Of a stretch of 64,000 bases of DNA, positions 41,366 to 49,909 are shown one piece after another. The notes below the pieces were generated by a model. It did not search any database. It saw nothing but the letters and a program-made list of their open reading frames with translations, and was not told the origin of the DNA. Within the stretch, counting starts at the first letter, position 1. Each line of letters starts with the position of its first letter. This DNA comes from Ramlibacter sp. (GTDB lineage Bacteria > Pseudomonadota > Gammaproteobacteria > Burkholderiales > Burkholderiaceae_C): assembly GCA_019635435.1 (NCBI GenBank), contig JAHBZM010000001.1, positions 1,736,001 to 1,800,000 of the forward strand. The letters run 5' to 3'. Both the position numbers and the translations under genes were made by a program.

Positions 41366-42507
41366 CGCCCGTGCCCATGGAATGGAGCGAGGGCGGGGCA
41401 CCGCAGCACGCGCTGTGGCGCAGCGAGGCCGGCCTGCCGCCGCCGCGCCGCGTGCAGCCAGCCGCCGACACCCTGAGCGCCGACGCCGCCTACCGGCTGG
41501 CCTGCGAAGGCACGGCCCTGCTGTGGCGCGGCGACTTCCAGAACGCGCGCCAGCTGCTGCAGGCGCTGGCGCGCCGCGCCGACAAGCCGCGAAAAACCGG
41601 CAAGGCCAAGGGCCGCGACAAGCCGCCGCCCGCCACGCCGGCCGAGGCCTTTCACCTGCATCGCCAGGCGCTGGCGCAGCGTGCGCGCGTGCTGGCCGCC
41701 GTGCTGATTCCGCTCGACGCGGACCACGGCATTCCCCTGCGGCGCGGGCCCGACTGGCGCCAGGCCTGCACCGAGGCCTGGGGTCCGGGCAGTGGGCCCG
41801 GCGTGGTCACGCTGCGCGAGCTGCTGGGCCTGGTGGGTGCGCACGAGTGGCGCAAGAAGGGCGTGCCGGTGCCCGCGCTGGGCGCGTCCATCCATCCGCA
41901 CTACGGCGTGTTCTCGCCGGTGCGCGGCGAGTATGTGGATCTGGTGGCCCAGGCGCCATTGCCCGCTACGAGCCTGGCGTTTGATGTGGGCACCGGCACG
42001 GGCGTGCTGGCGGCCGTGCTGGCGCGCCGCGGGGTGGCCCGCGTGGTGGCCACCGACCAGGATCCGCAGGCCCTGGCCTGCGCGCGCGACAACCTGGCCC
42101 GGCTGGGCCTGGCCGCGCAGGTGGAGGTGCTGCAGGCCGATTTGTTTCCGCCAGGGCAGGCCCCTTTGGTGGTCTGCAACCCGCCCTGGGTGCCGGCGCG
42201 GCCCAGTTCACCGATCGAGCATGCGGTGTATGACGAAGGCAGCCGCATGCTGCGCGGCTTTCTGGCGGGGCTGGCGCCGCACCTGGCACCGGGCGGCGAA
42301 GGCTGGCTGATCCTGTCGGACCTGGCCGAGCACCTGGGTTTGCGCGGCCGGGACGAGCTTTTGGGCTGGATCGCCGCGGCAGGCCTGCAGGTGCTGGGCC
42401 GGCTCGATGCCCGGCCGCGCCACCCCAAGGCGGCCGACCCGGGCGATCCGCTGCACGCGGCGCGGGCGGCCGAGGTGACGTCCCTGTGGCGCCTGGGCCT
42501 GGCCTGA
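41362..42507 (+). CDS. Class I SAM-dependent methyltransferase (NPPW type)
   Basis: The 381-residue protein has a C-terminal Rossmann methyltransferase domain: motif I AFDVGTGTGVLAAVLARRG (about 205-223), acidic VVATDQDPQALACARDN, and catalytic VVCNPPWVPARPS (about 270-282). NPPY/NPPW methyltransferases modify amide nitrogens or exocyclic amines, as in PrmC or RsmC. The N-terminal 190 residues are helical and basic (TGKAKGRDKPPP segment) and may bind the RNA or protein target. The target is unknown. It follows the DUF808 gene with ATGA overlap. Confidence 0.82.
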
Positions 42508-42582
42508 GCGGCGGTTACACGGTTGCTTTAGTACACATTCGGAAACACCGTTTCCCGGCGCATTCGGGTCCAATGCACGGCC

Positions 42583-42846
42583 ATGGACACCGTAGCGGAC
42601 TTTTCCGAAACCAGCGACATCTTCACCACCCTGCGCCAGGTGGAGCACTACGCCAGGCGCCGAGGCCGCCGCGAAGTGGAAATTGCCCTCTCCTCCGGCT
42701 GCCTCAGCCCCCAGAGCGAACGCATCATTAGCGAATGGCTGCTGCGCGACGATGCACGCCAGCGCCGCCGTGCCAGCCTGCCGCTGTGGCTGTTTGGCCT
42801 GTCGGCCAGCGGCCTGATCGCCGCCTGGCTGGCCTGGGTGTTCTGA
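42583..42846 (+). CDS. Small single-span membrane protein, unknown
   Basis: This is an 87-residue protein of unknown function. Residues 1-62 are helical and charged (RQVEHYARRRGRREVEIAL, then SERIISEWLLRDDARQRRR), and residues 65-86 form one membrane helix ending at WVF. It looks like a tail-anchored or C-in membrane peptide. It begins 75 bases after the methyltransferase stop. The frame is well defined, with a GC-skewed third codon position. Confidence 0.5.
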   Translation: MDTVADFSETSDIFTTLRQVEHYARRRGRREVEIALSSGCLSPQSERIISEWLLRDDARQRRRASLPLWLFGLSASGLIAAWLAWVF

Positions 42847-42861
42847 GCCCGGCCGGCCCGC

Positions 42862-43410
42862 TCAGGCCACGCCTTCGGGCGGCAGCAGCATCGCAATCCG
42901 TTCGCTGATGGAGTCGGCCCGCTCGGCGCCAGCGGCCTGTTCAATCGCCTCGATCATCTCGCGCGCCGCGGCCAGCATGCTGGCGCGGTCGCGCGCGGTG
43001 CGCAGGGCCTCGCGGAAGGCCTCGGCACGCGCCGGGTCGCGCCGCGCGAACATGCGCTCGCAGATGTCAAACAGGAACATGCGCGTGGTGGCCAGCGACC
43101 GTTTGCCTTCAAAGGCGTCGGCGGCGTTGCCCGGGGCCGCGCCAGCGTCGCCAAGCGGCGCGGGCGCTGACACCGCCACCCGCGCAGCCGGTGGCTCCGC
43201 GGGCGGGGTGCTCTGGCGCGAGGGCGAGAGGTAGCCGTCGCGCACCAGCCGCAGCACGATCTGCTCGCCCTCGCCGTCAAACAGGGGCCGCAGGTCGTGG
43301 ATGGAACGCTGGCCGTCGGCCAGCAGCAGCAGTGAACGCTCGCGCTGGCCCAGCGTGCGCACGCCGGGCCGCAGTTCGCTGCGCGCCTTGTCGGTTTTCT
43401 CCAGCATCAT
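42862..43410 (-). CDS. Unknown cytosolic protein (Arg/Ala-rich C-terminus)
   Basis: The 182-residue protein has an N-terminal RTLGQRERSLLLLADGQRSIHDLRPLF segment (a winged-helix-like pattern), a Pro/Ala linker near residue 75-95, and a helical C-terminal half (DICERMFARRDPARAEAFREAL). The start at 43410 has GGAGG nine bases upstream, better than an alternative 39 bases further out. Two-part proteins of this type are widespread in Burkholderiales without an assigned role. Confidence 0.5.
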   Translation of the reverse strand: MMLEKTDKARSELRPGVRTLGQRERSLLLLADGQRSIHDLRPLFDGEGEQIVLRLVRDGYLSPSRQSTPPAEPPAARVAVSAPAPLGDAGAAPGNAADAFEGKRSLATTRMFLFDICERMFARRDPARAEAFREALRTARDRASMLAAAREMIEAIEQAAGAERADSISERIAMLLPPEGVA

Positions 43411-43487
43411 GACGATCACCTCCAGCAAGGCGTCAGTAGACCCCGCCAAGGTGACAACCGCGTGAAGGGCCCGCGCGGCCCGGGGGC

Positions 43488-43937
43488 TCAGGCGACGCGG
43501 CCCTTGTTGCCCTGGACCTCGCAGCCGGTGATGCGCCAGGCCTTGTCCTTCTGCCGCTGCAGCGTGTAGGTGGCCAGCCAGGCGTCACCGCGCTGGTCGG
43601 TCATCTGCACACGCTGCACCACGGTGCCATCGGGCAGGGCCTCGGGGATCAGGAAGGCCACATGCGCCGGTTCATACACCACCGGGTAGCCCGCGCGCAC
43701 CATGGCCATGAAGCGTTCGGCGCTGCCCAACCTTTCACGCATACTCGGCGCGGCATACGAGAAAGCTTTTTCAGCGTCGCGCGCGGCAAAGGCGTCGAGT
43801 TGGCCCTGCACGGTGGCCCGCACGGCTTTCACGTCAGCGGCAGGCAGGGGCGCCATGGCGGGCGGCGCGGCCGTCGCGCACAGGCTGCCCGTGACCAGCC
43901 ACAGGACAAGGGCGAAGCGTTGCAGCAAGCGGGCCAT
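43488..43937 (-). CDS. DUF4864 secreted protein
   Basis: The 149-residue protein has a signal peptide (MARLLQRFALVLWLVTGSLC then ATAA). The body has an NTF2-like pattern: VQGQLDAFAARDAEKAFSYAAPSMRERLG, then GYPVVYEPAHVAFL and WRITGCEVQ. That matches DUF4864, a family of small periplasmic or lipid-linked proteins of unknown role. It ends before the unknown gene at 43410 and starts just after the stop of the TrpEG-like gene (29 bases), so it might be the last member of that operon. Confidence 0.8.
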   Translation of the reverse strand: MARLLQRFALVLWLVTGSLCATAAPPAMAPLPAADVKAVRATVQGQLDAFAARDAEKAFSYAAPSMRERLGSAERFMAMVRAGYPVVYEPAHVAFLIPEALPDGTVVQRVQMTDQRGDAWLATYTLQRQKDKAWRITGCEVQGNKGRVA

Positions 43938-43966
43938 GGTGTGCCTTTCAAGATGCGATCACCGCA

Positions 43967-45928
43967 TCATGGCGCATCGGGGCCGGGTGTGCAAAAGGCC
44001 AGCGCATAACCCAGGGCCTGCACGGCCCGCGGGTCCGACAGCAGGGACTCCGGGCGCAGCAGCAGGCAGGCCAGCCGCTGGCCCGCATGCACCAGCAGGC
44101 GCGGGCTGGCCTGGGCGTCTTCGAGCCACACCGTCCAGCCCGGCGGCACGGCGGCGCCGGGGCGCAGCGCGCGGCTGGCGTAACCCCCGGCCACGAACAG
44201 GCCCGGGTCGGCCCACGGGGCCTGGGCCGTAGCGCGGCAATGCACCAGCCGGCCATGCTCGGGGGTGATGGGGTCCACCTCAAAACCGGCCTGCGCGAGC
44301 AACGCCAGCGCGGCGTCGCCCAGCGCCACGGTGTGGGTGCGGGCAAGGGACGGCGGCTGCCGGCCCAGCAACACGCAGGGCTGCGCCGTGTCGGTGATCT
44401 GCAAGCCCAGGCCGCGCAGCAGGTCGCGCACCGCGGCGGGGAAGGGGTCGTCGCCGCTGTCGTCCAGGCGCACGGCCGAAGGCAGGCGCGCCGAAGGGCC
44501 GGGGGCGCTGGTACTGTCAACCGGCGCATCGAGCCCCAGGGCGCGCCACAGCGACAGCGCCTTGAGCCGCGACTCCTGCTCCTCGCGCTCAGGCACCGAG
44601 TCGGCCACGAGGTCGCCGCCGGTGCGCACCTCGGCCACGCCGTCACGCAGGCTGGCGGCGCGCAGCAGGGTGCCCACCAGCGCGCTGCCATCGGCCTGCA
44701 CCAGCACGCCCAGGCCGCCGTACCAGCCGCGCGGGCTGACCTCGAGCTGGGCAATGGCTGCCAGCGCCTGCGGCCGCGGGGTGCCCGTGAGCATCACGGG
44801 CGCGGCCGTGGCCACCAGGGCATCCCAGGCGTCCACGCCATCGCGCAGGCGGCCCTGCAGCCGGTCCACGGTGTGGACCACGGTGGCCAGCGACATCTGG
44901 CGGCGCCGGTGCGTGAGGTGCAGCGAACCAGGCTCGCACAGCGGCGCGAGGTCGTTGCGCAACGCGTCGCTGCAGATCGCGAGCGACGCGGCGTCCACCG
45001 CTTCATTGACCAGCTCGCGGAAGGCCTCGGCTTCACCAACCGGGCCCGGCCCGCGCGCCACCGTGCCGCACACCGGCAGCGCCTGCACCTGGCCCTGCCG
45101 CACCACGAGCTGCAGGTCCGGTGAGGCGCCAAACAGCTGGCCGCCGGCGCCATCGTTGAGCAGGAAGCTGACCGGCGCCGGGTTGGCCTGGCGCAGCCGC
45201 GCAAAGGCCTGGGCCGCTGACGCCGTGCTGCGGCGCCGGTAACTCTGGCTCAGCGTCAGTGACACCAGCGGTTGCGCGCGCAGGTGGGTCAGCGCTCGCG
45301 CCACCATCGCGGCGTAACCGCCGGGCGCGTGGTCGTCCTGGGGCGGCTGTGAGGCATTGACGAGTGCCGATGCGCGCGCGGCGAGCCGCTGGCCGGAAGG
45401 CGGCGGGGCGCTGGCGTGCCCAGCGGCATCGGCGCCGGCCAGCGTGAGGCGCACATGGGTCCATTGCCCCTGCGCATCGCGCTGCCAGAAGGCCCCGGGC
45501 AGAAACAGCACGCCGATCTCTTCGGGCGGTTCGGTGTGCGTGGTGGCGTGGTGGGCGGCCAGCAGGTGGGCGTTGAAGCGCAGCGCGCCCAGCAGCATCA
45601 CTTCGGCCTGGGGTTCAAAGGCCTGCAGCAGCACGCGCAGTGAAGCAACGATGTGGCGGCTGCTTGTGGCGGCCTGCCAGCCCGCCAGTGCGGGCTGGGC
45701 CAGCAGGGCCTCGCCCAGCGCCGTGACGGCCTGCACCTGCAGCGCATGGGACGTCACGCGCAGCAGCAGCGCGGGGGACTCCACCAGCGTGGCCTGCAAG
45801 GGGTGCAGGCCGGCCACGCCGGCGTCCACCCCGAAATACATGCCCGGCCCATGGTCGAGCCGGGCCAGCGCATCGTCAACCTCGCCGGCGCCCGCGGGGC
45901 GGGCGTCGGCGTGCAGCCTGATCTTCAA
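43967..45928 (-). CDS. TrpEG/PhzE-like chorismate enzyme with degenerate glutaminase half
   Basis: The 653-residue protein has an N-terminal chorismate-binding domain and a C-terminal amidotransferase-like part, as in fused anthranilate or ADIC synthases. The chorismate half keeps NDLAPLCEPGSLHL, HTVDRLQGRLRDGVDAWDAL and DSVPEREEQES. It departs from the family at DAASLAICSDALRND (usual DxAEnxMIVDLxRND, about 313-328), CGTVARG (usual xGTRxRG) and LTGTPRPQ (usual TGAPK). In the amidotransferase half the nucleophile elbow reads CVLLGRQ (Cys replaced by Leu, about 518), the HSL-like loop reads ASR, and FHPES is LLRPES (His lost, about 624). The middle section is shortened. Glutamine use is therefore improbable. 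The start is TTG at 45928 inside the stop of the binding-protein gene (ATTGA). Confidence 0.7.
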   Translation of the reverse strand: MKIRLHADARPAGAGEVDDALARLDHGPGMYFGVDAGVAGLHPLQATLVESPALLLRVTSHALQVQAVTALGEALLAQPALAGWQAATSSRHIVASLRVLLQAFEPQAEVMLLGALRFNAHLLAAHHATTHTEPPEEIGVLFLPGAFWQRDAQGQWTHVRLTLAGADAAGHASAPPPSGQRLAARASALVNASQPPQDDHAPGGYAAMVARALTHLRAQPLVSLTLSQSYRRRSTASAAQAFARLRQANPAPVSFLLNDGAGGQLFGASPDLQLVVRQGQVQALPVCGTVARGPGPVGEAEAFRELVNEAVDAASLAICSDALRNDLAPLCEPGSLHLTHRRRQMSLATVVHTVDRLQGRLRDGVDAWDALVATAAPVMLTGTPRPQALAAIAQLEVSPRGWYGGLGVLVQADGSALVGTLLRAASLRDGVAEVRTGGDLVADSVPEREEQESRLKALSLWRALGLDAPVDSTSAPGPSARLPSAVRLDDSGDDPFPAAVRDLLRGLGLQITDTAQPCVLLGRQPPSLARTHTVALGDAALALLAQAGFEVDPITPEHGRLVHCRATAQAPWADPGLFVAGGYASRALRPGAAVPPGWTVWLEDAQASPRLLVHAGQRLACLLLRPESLLSDPRAVQALGYALAFCTPGPDAP

Positions 45929-46920
45929 TCGATCTTGACGCCGGTGCGCTTGATCACGGGGGTCATGACCTGCAGCTCCTTCTGCATGAACTTCTGCAGT
46001 TCCTGCTCCGAGCCACCGATGGGTTCCATGTACATGGTGTGCAGCTTGGTCTTGACCTCGGGCTGGGCCAGGGCCGCGTTGATCTCCTGGTTCATGCGCT
46101 GCACGATGTCGTTGGGCGTGCTCGCGGGCGCCATGATGGCCATCCACGCGAGGTTTTCAATCTCGGGCAGGCCGGCTTCCTTCATCGTCGGGATCTCGGG
46201 CGTGAGTTCGCTGCGCTTGGCGGTGGACACCGCCAGCGCGCGCATCTTGCCGGCCTTGACCTGCGGCATGACGGCCACGGCCGGCACGCAGGCAAACTGC
46301 ACGTCGCCCTGCAGGATGGCCGCGATGGCCAGCGGTGACGAGGCATAGGGGATGTGCACCGCGTAGGTGTCGGTCTTGACCTTGAGCAGTTCCACGCCCA
46401 GCTGGGACAGGCTGCCCACGCCGGTGGACGAGAAGTTGAACTTGCCCGGCTCCTTCTTCATGGCGGTTACCAGGTCCTTGAGCGAGTTGATGCCCGAGTC
46501 GGCGCGCACCGCGCACACATTGGCCTGGCCACCGGCCAGCACCACGGGGCGCAGTTCGGTGAACGGGTCGTAGCCCAGCTTGGTGTAGATCTGCGTGTTG
46601 TAGACCAGCGGCCCGTTGGTGCTGATCAGGAAGGTGTAGCCGTCACCCGCGGCCTTGGCCACATACGAGGTGCCGTTGTTGCCGCCGCCGCCCGGGCGGT
46701 TCTCGACGATCACGGGCTGGCCCAGCCGCGGCGAGATCTTGTCGGCCACGATGCGCGTGATGATGTCGGGCGACGAGCCCGCGCCATACGGCACCACGAT
46801 GCGGATCGCCTTGCTGGGCCAGGGGGCCTGGGCCCAGGCGCCGGCGCAGGCGCTGGCCAGCGCGAGCAGGGCCGCGCCCTTGAGCAGCTGGCGGGTGGAG
46901 GGGGATTGAAGACGGGTCAT
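45925..46920 (-). CDS. Bug-family (TctC-like) periplasmic solute-binding protein
   Basis: The 331-residue protein has a signal peptide ending AWAQA (about residue 31). The Bug fold follows: WPSKAIRIVVPYGAGSSPDIITRIVADKISPRLGQPVIVENRPGGGGNNGTSYVAKAAGDGYTF and PEIPTMKEAGLPEIEN. These proteins bind carboxylates and usually work with a TctAB permease elsewhere. It sits between chorismate mutase (ATGA overlap at its start) and the TrpEG-like gene (ATTGA overlap at its end). The ligand could be related to chorismate, prephenate or an aromatic acid; this is inferred from context. Confidence 0.92.
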   Translation of the reverse strand: MTRLQSPSTRQLLKGAALLALASACAGAWAQAPWPSKAIRIVVPYGAGSSPDIITRIVADKISPRLGQPVIVENRPGGGGNNGTSYVAKAAGDGYTFLISTNGPLVYNTQIYTKLGYDPFTELRPVVLAGGQANVCAVRADSGINSLKDLVTAMKKEPGKFNFSSTGVGSLSQLGVELLKVKTDTYAVHIPYASSPLAIAAILQGDVQFACVPAVAVMPQVKAGKMRALAVSTAKRSELTPEIPTMKEAGLPEIENLAWMAIMAPASTPNDIVQRMNQEINAALAQPEVKTKLHTMYMEPIGGSEQELQKFMQKELQVMTPVIKRTGVKID

Positions 46921-47294
46921 GGTGTGATCCTTTCCGTGTCGTGGAAGAAACGCCCCTCGCCGGCGATGAAGCCGGCGACCAGCGTGCGATAGGTGGCCTC
47001 GACGAGGTCGGGCAACCCGGGGAACTGGGCCTCATGCGCCGCAGCGAGCTCACGCACCCGCCGGAACACCTGTTCCTGGCGGGCCGGCGCCGAGACCTGG
47101 AATTCGTCGAGCTTGAAGCGTACCGCGTCGCGCACGCACAGCGCGCGCTGGGCCAGCAGGGCCACGATCTGCGCGTCCAGCGCATCGATGTTGCGGCGCA
47201 GCTCGCCCAGCGTCTGCGCCTGGGGCACATAGGCCGGGTCCTTGAAGCGGCGTACCGGCGCGGTGCCTGTCTGGGGTTCTTGTGGGGAGGTCAT
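46917..47294 (-). CDS. Chorismate mutase (AroQ class)
   Basis: The 125-residue protein is all-helical with LGELRRNIDALDAQIVALLAQRALCVRDAVRFKLDEFQVSAPARQEQVFRRV, the AroQ helix 1 pattern with Arg and Lys active-site positions, and LPDLVEATYRTLVAGFIA. It would convert chorismate to prephenate. Length is typical for a single-domain AroQ protein and there is no signal peptide, unlike secreted versions. A related salicylate-producing isochorismate lyase fold is a possible alternative. It is the first gene of the three-gene operon, and its upstream region has a palindrome resembling a MarR-type operator. Confidence 0.85.
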   Translation of the reverse strand: MTSPQEPQTGTAPVRRFKDPAYVPQAQTLGELRRNIDALDAQIVALLAQRALCVRDAVRFKLDEFQVSAPARQEQVFRRVRELAAAHEAQFPGLPDLVEATYRTLVAGFIAGEGRFFHDTERITP

Positions 47295-47311
47295 GGCGGG
47301 CGGGGCGGTGA

Positions 47312-47331
47312 TTAATAAGCAAGCTTATCAA
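47312..47331. promoter_or_regulatory. MarR-like operator candidate before the chorismate mutase operon
   Basis: ATAAGC (47315-47320) and GCTTAT (47323-47328) form a perfect inverted repeat with a two-base centre. Outward the match extends with one mismatch to TTAATAAGC/GCTTATCAA, eight of nine per arm. It lies 21 bases before the chorismate mutase start, in an AT-rich patch within GC-rich sequence. The layout resembles operators of MarR-type regulators of aromatic acid genes; the regulator is not in the window. Confidence 0.5.
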
Positions 47332-47387
47332 ATGCGGCGGCCCGAAAGCCATTGGTAGCTGACACCTTGCACGCGCCGGGGCCCCGG

Positions 47388-47409
47388 TGTAGGCAGATGC
47401 CGTCCTACA
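47388..47409. promoter_or_regulatory. TGTAGG-N10-CCTACA inverted repeat upstream of an L,D-transpeptidase-like gene
   Basis: TGTAGG at 47388-47393 and CCTACA at 47404-47409 are perfect arms separated by 10 bases. The repeat lies 85 bases before the start of the transpeptidase-like gene and could be an operator for it. No factor can be assigned. Confidence 0.4.
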
Positions 47410-47494
47410 GCGTCCGGGGGCGCCCGCCCACGCGCCGCTGGCCACCGGATTTCTAAGCTTGCAAGGCTGTGCACGGACAAGCAAGGAGACCTGC

Positions 47495-48223
47495 ATGACT
47501 GAAAAATCCTCTCCCCTGCGCCCCGCGCTGCGCGCGGCGGCGGCTGGCGCGCTCATCGGCATGGTGGCGCTGGTGGGCATTGTGTGGGCGTCGCGCCATG
47601 GCGCGCTGCCCTGGCAGGGCGGGCCGCCCGTGGCCGTGCGCTCGGCCGATTTCGCGGGCGAGACGGCCTCGAGCGACGCCCGGCGGCTGGCCCGGTGGGT
47701 GGCGCGCACGGGCGACAACCGCGGCATGAATTTCGTGATCCTGGACAAGAAGCAGGCGCGCGTGTTTGTGTTCGGGCCCGATGCGCGCCTGCGCGGGGCC
47801 TCGCCGGTGCTGCTGGGCTTTGCGCCGGGCGACGACAGCGTCGCGGGCATTGGCAAGCGGCCCATCGCGCAGGTGCGGCCGCATGAGCGCACCACGCCGG
47901 CCGGCCGCTTCGTGGCCGAGCCCGGGCGCAACACGCTGGACGAGGACGTGATCTGGGTCGACTACGACGCGGCGGTGTCCATGCACAGGGTACGCGCCAC
48001 CGTGGCGTCCGAGCGCCGGCTGGAGCGCCTGGCCACGCCCACGCCCGACGACAACCGCATTTCCTATGGCTGCATCAATGTGCCGGTGGCCTTTTTCGAG
48101 CAGGTGCTGCAGCCGGCCTTTGACAAGCGCTATGGCGTGGTCTACGTGCTGCCCGAGACCCGTGCGCTGGACGAGGTGTTCGCGCTGGGGAACGACGCGG
48201 GCCCCGCCGCGCAGCCGATGTAG
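47495..48223 (+). CDS. L,D-transpeptidase-like (YkuD-related) exported protein
   Basis: The 242-residue protein has one N-terminal membrane anchor (ALIGMVALVGIVWAS, about 20-34). The C-terminal part follows the YkuD plan with FVILDKKQARVFVFGPDARL, RTTPAGRFVAEPGRN, and the catalytic-type RISYGCINVPVAFFE. In YkuD enzymes the last motif is S-H-G-C-(I/V)-R; here His is Tyr and Arg is Asn, while Cys remains. A cross-linking role in the periplasm is possible but not assured. GGAG lies eight bases before the ATG. A second, related gene is at 50545. Confidence 0.75.
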   Translation: MTEKSSPLRPALRAAAAGALIGMVALVGIVWASRHGALPWQGGPPVAVRSADFAGETASSDARRLARWVARTGDNRGMNFVILDKKQARVFVFGPDARLRGASPVLLGFAPGDDSVAGIGKRPIAQVRPHERTTPAGRFVAEPGRNTLDEDVIWVDYDAAVSMHRVRATVASERRLERLATPTPDDNRISYGCINVPVAFFEQVLQPAFDKRYGVVYVLPETRALDEVFALGNDAGPAAQPM

Positions 48224-48356
48224 GCGGTGGCCCACAGTGCAAACCGCTTGCTGCCGACCTCGCGGATTTGCCCGGCCAGTATTCTGGGAATCAGCCGGAC
48301 TCACCCGGCGTTCCTTCAACCCGATGGTCCAACCATCACTGCCAGGAGATTCTGAA

Positions 48357-48632
48357 ATGAACAAGTCCCAACTGTCCCAAGGCCTGATTGCAGGCGCCGT
48401 GGCCCTCGCCTTCGCGGGTGCCGGCGTGGCGATCGCCCAGAGCACGCCGCCCAGCAACGGCATCAACCCGCCCATTTCCGAGGGCCAGCAGAGCACCCAG
48501 AACACCCCCATGGGTTCCACGGGCGTGCAGGGCAACAGCAGCAGCGACACCCTGTCCAACAGCCCCACCCCGTCGCAGGACACGACGGCGGCCATGCCTG
48601 AGGAGCGCGCGCCCCAGGCTGACCGCAACTGA
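48357..48632 (+). CDS. Small secreted Ser/Thr/Pro-rich protein
   Basis: The 91-residue protein has a signal peptide (MNKSQLSQGLIAGAVALAFA then GAGVAIAQS), cleaved after AIA or AQS. The low-complexity mature part is rich in Ser, Thr, Pro, Asn and Gln, with no cysteines. The function is unknown. AGGAG lies seven bases before the ATG and a rho-independent terminator follows 22 bases after the stop, so it is its own transcription unit. Confidence 0.7.
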   Translation: MNKSQLSQGLIAGAVALAFAGAGVAIAQSTPPSNGINPPISEGQQSTQNTPMGSTGVQGNSSSDTLSNSPTPSQDTTAAMPEERAPQADRN

Positions 48633-48653
48633 CCGCAAGCCACTTCGCGCAAG

Positions 48654-48680
48654 AAAGCCGGGCTGGGCCCGGCTTTTTTT
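48654..48680. terminator. Rho-independent terminator
   Basis: AAAGCCGGGC, a three-base loop and GCCCGGCTTTTTTT form a seven-pair GC stem flanked by A and T runs. It ends the small secreted protein gene and may also stop the convergent LuxR-type gene. Confidence 0.85.
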
Positions 48681-48693
48681 GTGGCCGCCGCCG

Positions 48694-49797
48694 TCAATGC
48701 AGCGTTGCGTCGGGCCCCAGCGCCACACCCGACAGCAGGGCCGCCACTTCGGTCTGCCTTGCGCAGCCCGTCTTGTCCAGCACCTTCTGCAACTGCGCGC
48801 GAACCGTGTTGCGGCTGACGCTGCCCTTGGCGGCAATCTCGTCCAGTGAATCACCGCTGGCCAGGCTGCGGGCCACGCGGGCCTCTGATGGCGTGAGGTC
48901 AAACAGGGACCGCAGGAGCTCGACCGGCGGCGCCTTGCGCGCCGTCACGGGCGTGACGATCAGCAAGGCATAGGAACGGGCAAAAATGTCGTGGGCCGAG
49001 CGGCGAATGGGCACCACGTGCGCCACCATCTCGGCATGCCCCTGTGGGCTGCGCAGCGCAAAGGAATGCACCGCCGGCTCCGCCGCGGCGTCAGTGCCCT
49101 CCAGCGCGGGCAACGCCGCCCAGAGAATGGCGTTGGCGCGCGCGTCGGCCAGGGCAATGCGGTCCTGGGCCCGCCAGTGCACCTGACCCGACAAGCCCTG
49201 CATGAGGGCATTGGCTTCAATCACCACGCCGCTTTCATCCAGGATCAGCGCGGGCAGGCCCAGAACGGCCAGGGTGTCGTTGGCGCCCCTGGCGTTCTGC
49301 AGCCCCAGGCGCGCCGATATCAGCGCAGCGCGGGCCAGGTGCGGGCGCAGGGTGTTGAGGGTTTGCACGCGGTCTTTTTCAATCGGGCCACGCTCGTAGG
49401 CGCGCTCCACGCTGAAGACGATGTTGTCGCCCGTGGGCATCATCAGCCCGGTGCCCGCGGACCATCCCAGGCCGCGTGGCCTGAAAAACTCGGTGTAGAT
49501 CGGGTTGGCGTCCAGCTGGGCGTTGGTCCAGAAGTCGTTTTCGACCAGAAAGGTCGGCTGGGTCTGGCTGAACAGGCAGACGCGCCGGCTGCATTTGGCA
49601 AACCAGCCGTCCTTGACGTAGGCCCGGAAGATGTCGTTCAGCACCGGCGACGAGGTCCAGTTGAGCACCTTGTCACGCACGGCAAACAGCAGGCCGCCGC
49701 TGGAGTCGGCCAGTTGGGCGACTTCGTCCAGGACACCGGGCCACAGCTCGGGCACAAAAGAGCATTCGTAGATGCGGTCGATCAGGTCGGCTTTCAT
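48694..49797 (-). CDS. LuxR-type transcriptional regulator with N-terminal sensor domain
   Basis: The 367-residue protein has a C-terminal LuxR/GerE helix-turn-helix: LFDLTPSEARVARSLASGDSLDEIAAKGSVSRNTVRAQLQKVLDKTGCARQTEVAALLSG (about 300-360). The N-terminal 200 residues are of unknown sensor type with a PAS-like stretch (GLPALILDESGVVIEANALMQGLSG). The ligand is unknown. Longer frames upstream exist, but ATG at 49797 begins the conserved MKADLIDRIYECSF head. It is divergent from a second LuxR-type gene. Confidence 0.88.
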   Translation of the reverse strand: MKADLIDRIYECSFVPELWPGVLDEVAQLADSSGGLLFAVRDKVLNWTSSPVLNDIFRAYVKDGWFAKCSRRVCLFSQTQPTFLVENDFWTNAQLDANPIYTEFFRPRGLGWSAGTGLMMPTGDNIVFSVERAYERGPIEKDRVQTLNTLRPHLARAALISARLGLQNARGANDTLAVLGLPALILDESGVVIEANALMQGLSGQVHWRAQDRIALADARANAILWAALPALEGTDAAAEPAVHSFALRSPQGHAEMVAHVVPIRRSAHDIFARSYALLIVTPVTARKAPPVELLRSLFDLTPSEARVARSLASGDSLDEIAAKGSVSRNTVRAQLQKVLDKTGCARQTEVAALLSGVALGPDATLH

Positions 49798-49909
49798 GGG
49801 GTTTCGGGTCGGCTGTTTTTGCGGGGCATAGTCCGTTTGCATGATGACATGGGCAGGGGCGTCTTGCACGATGCAGCAGCGACTGGACGCATCACCACCA
49901 CGGATTTCC

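Noticed and set aside
46917..47294. Isochorismate-pyruvate lyase (salicylate synthesis) instead of chorismate mutase
   Set aside because: The AroQ pattern fits both, but no isochorismate synthase or siderophore gene is adjacent, so chorismate mutase is kept with lower confidence.
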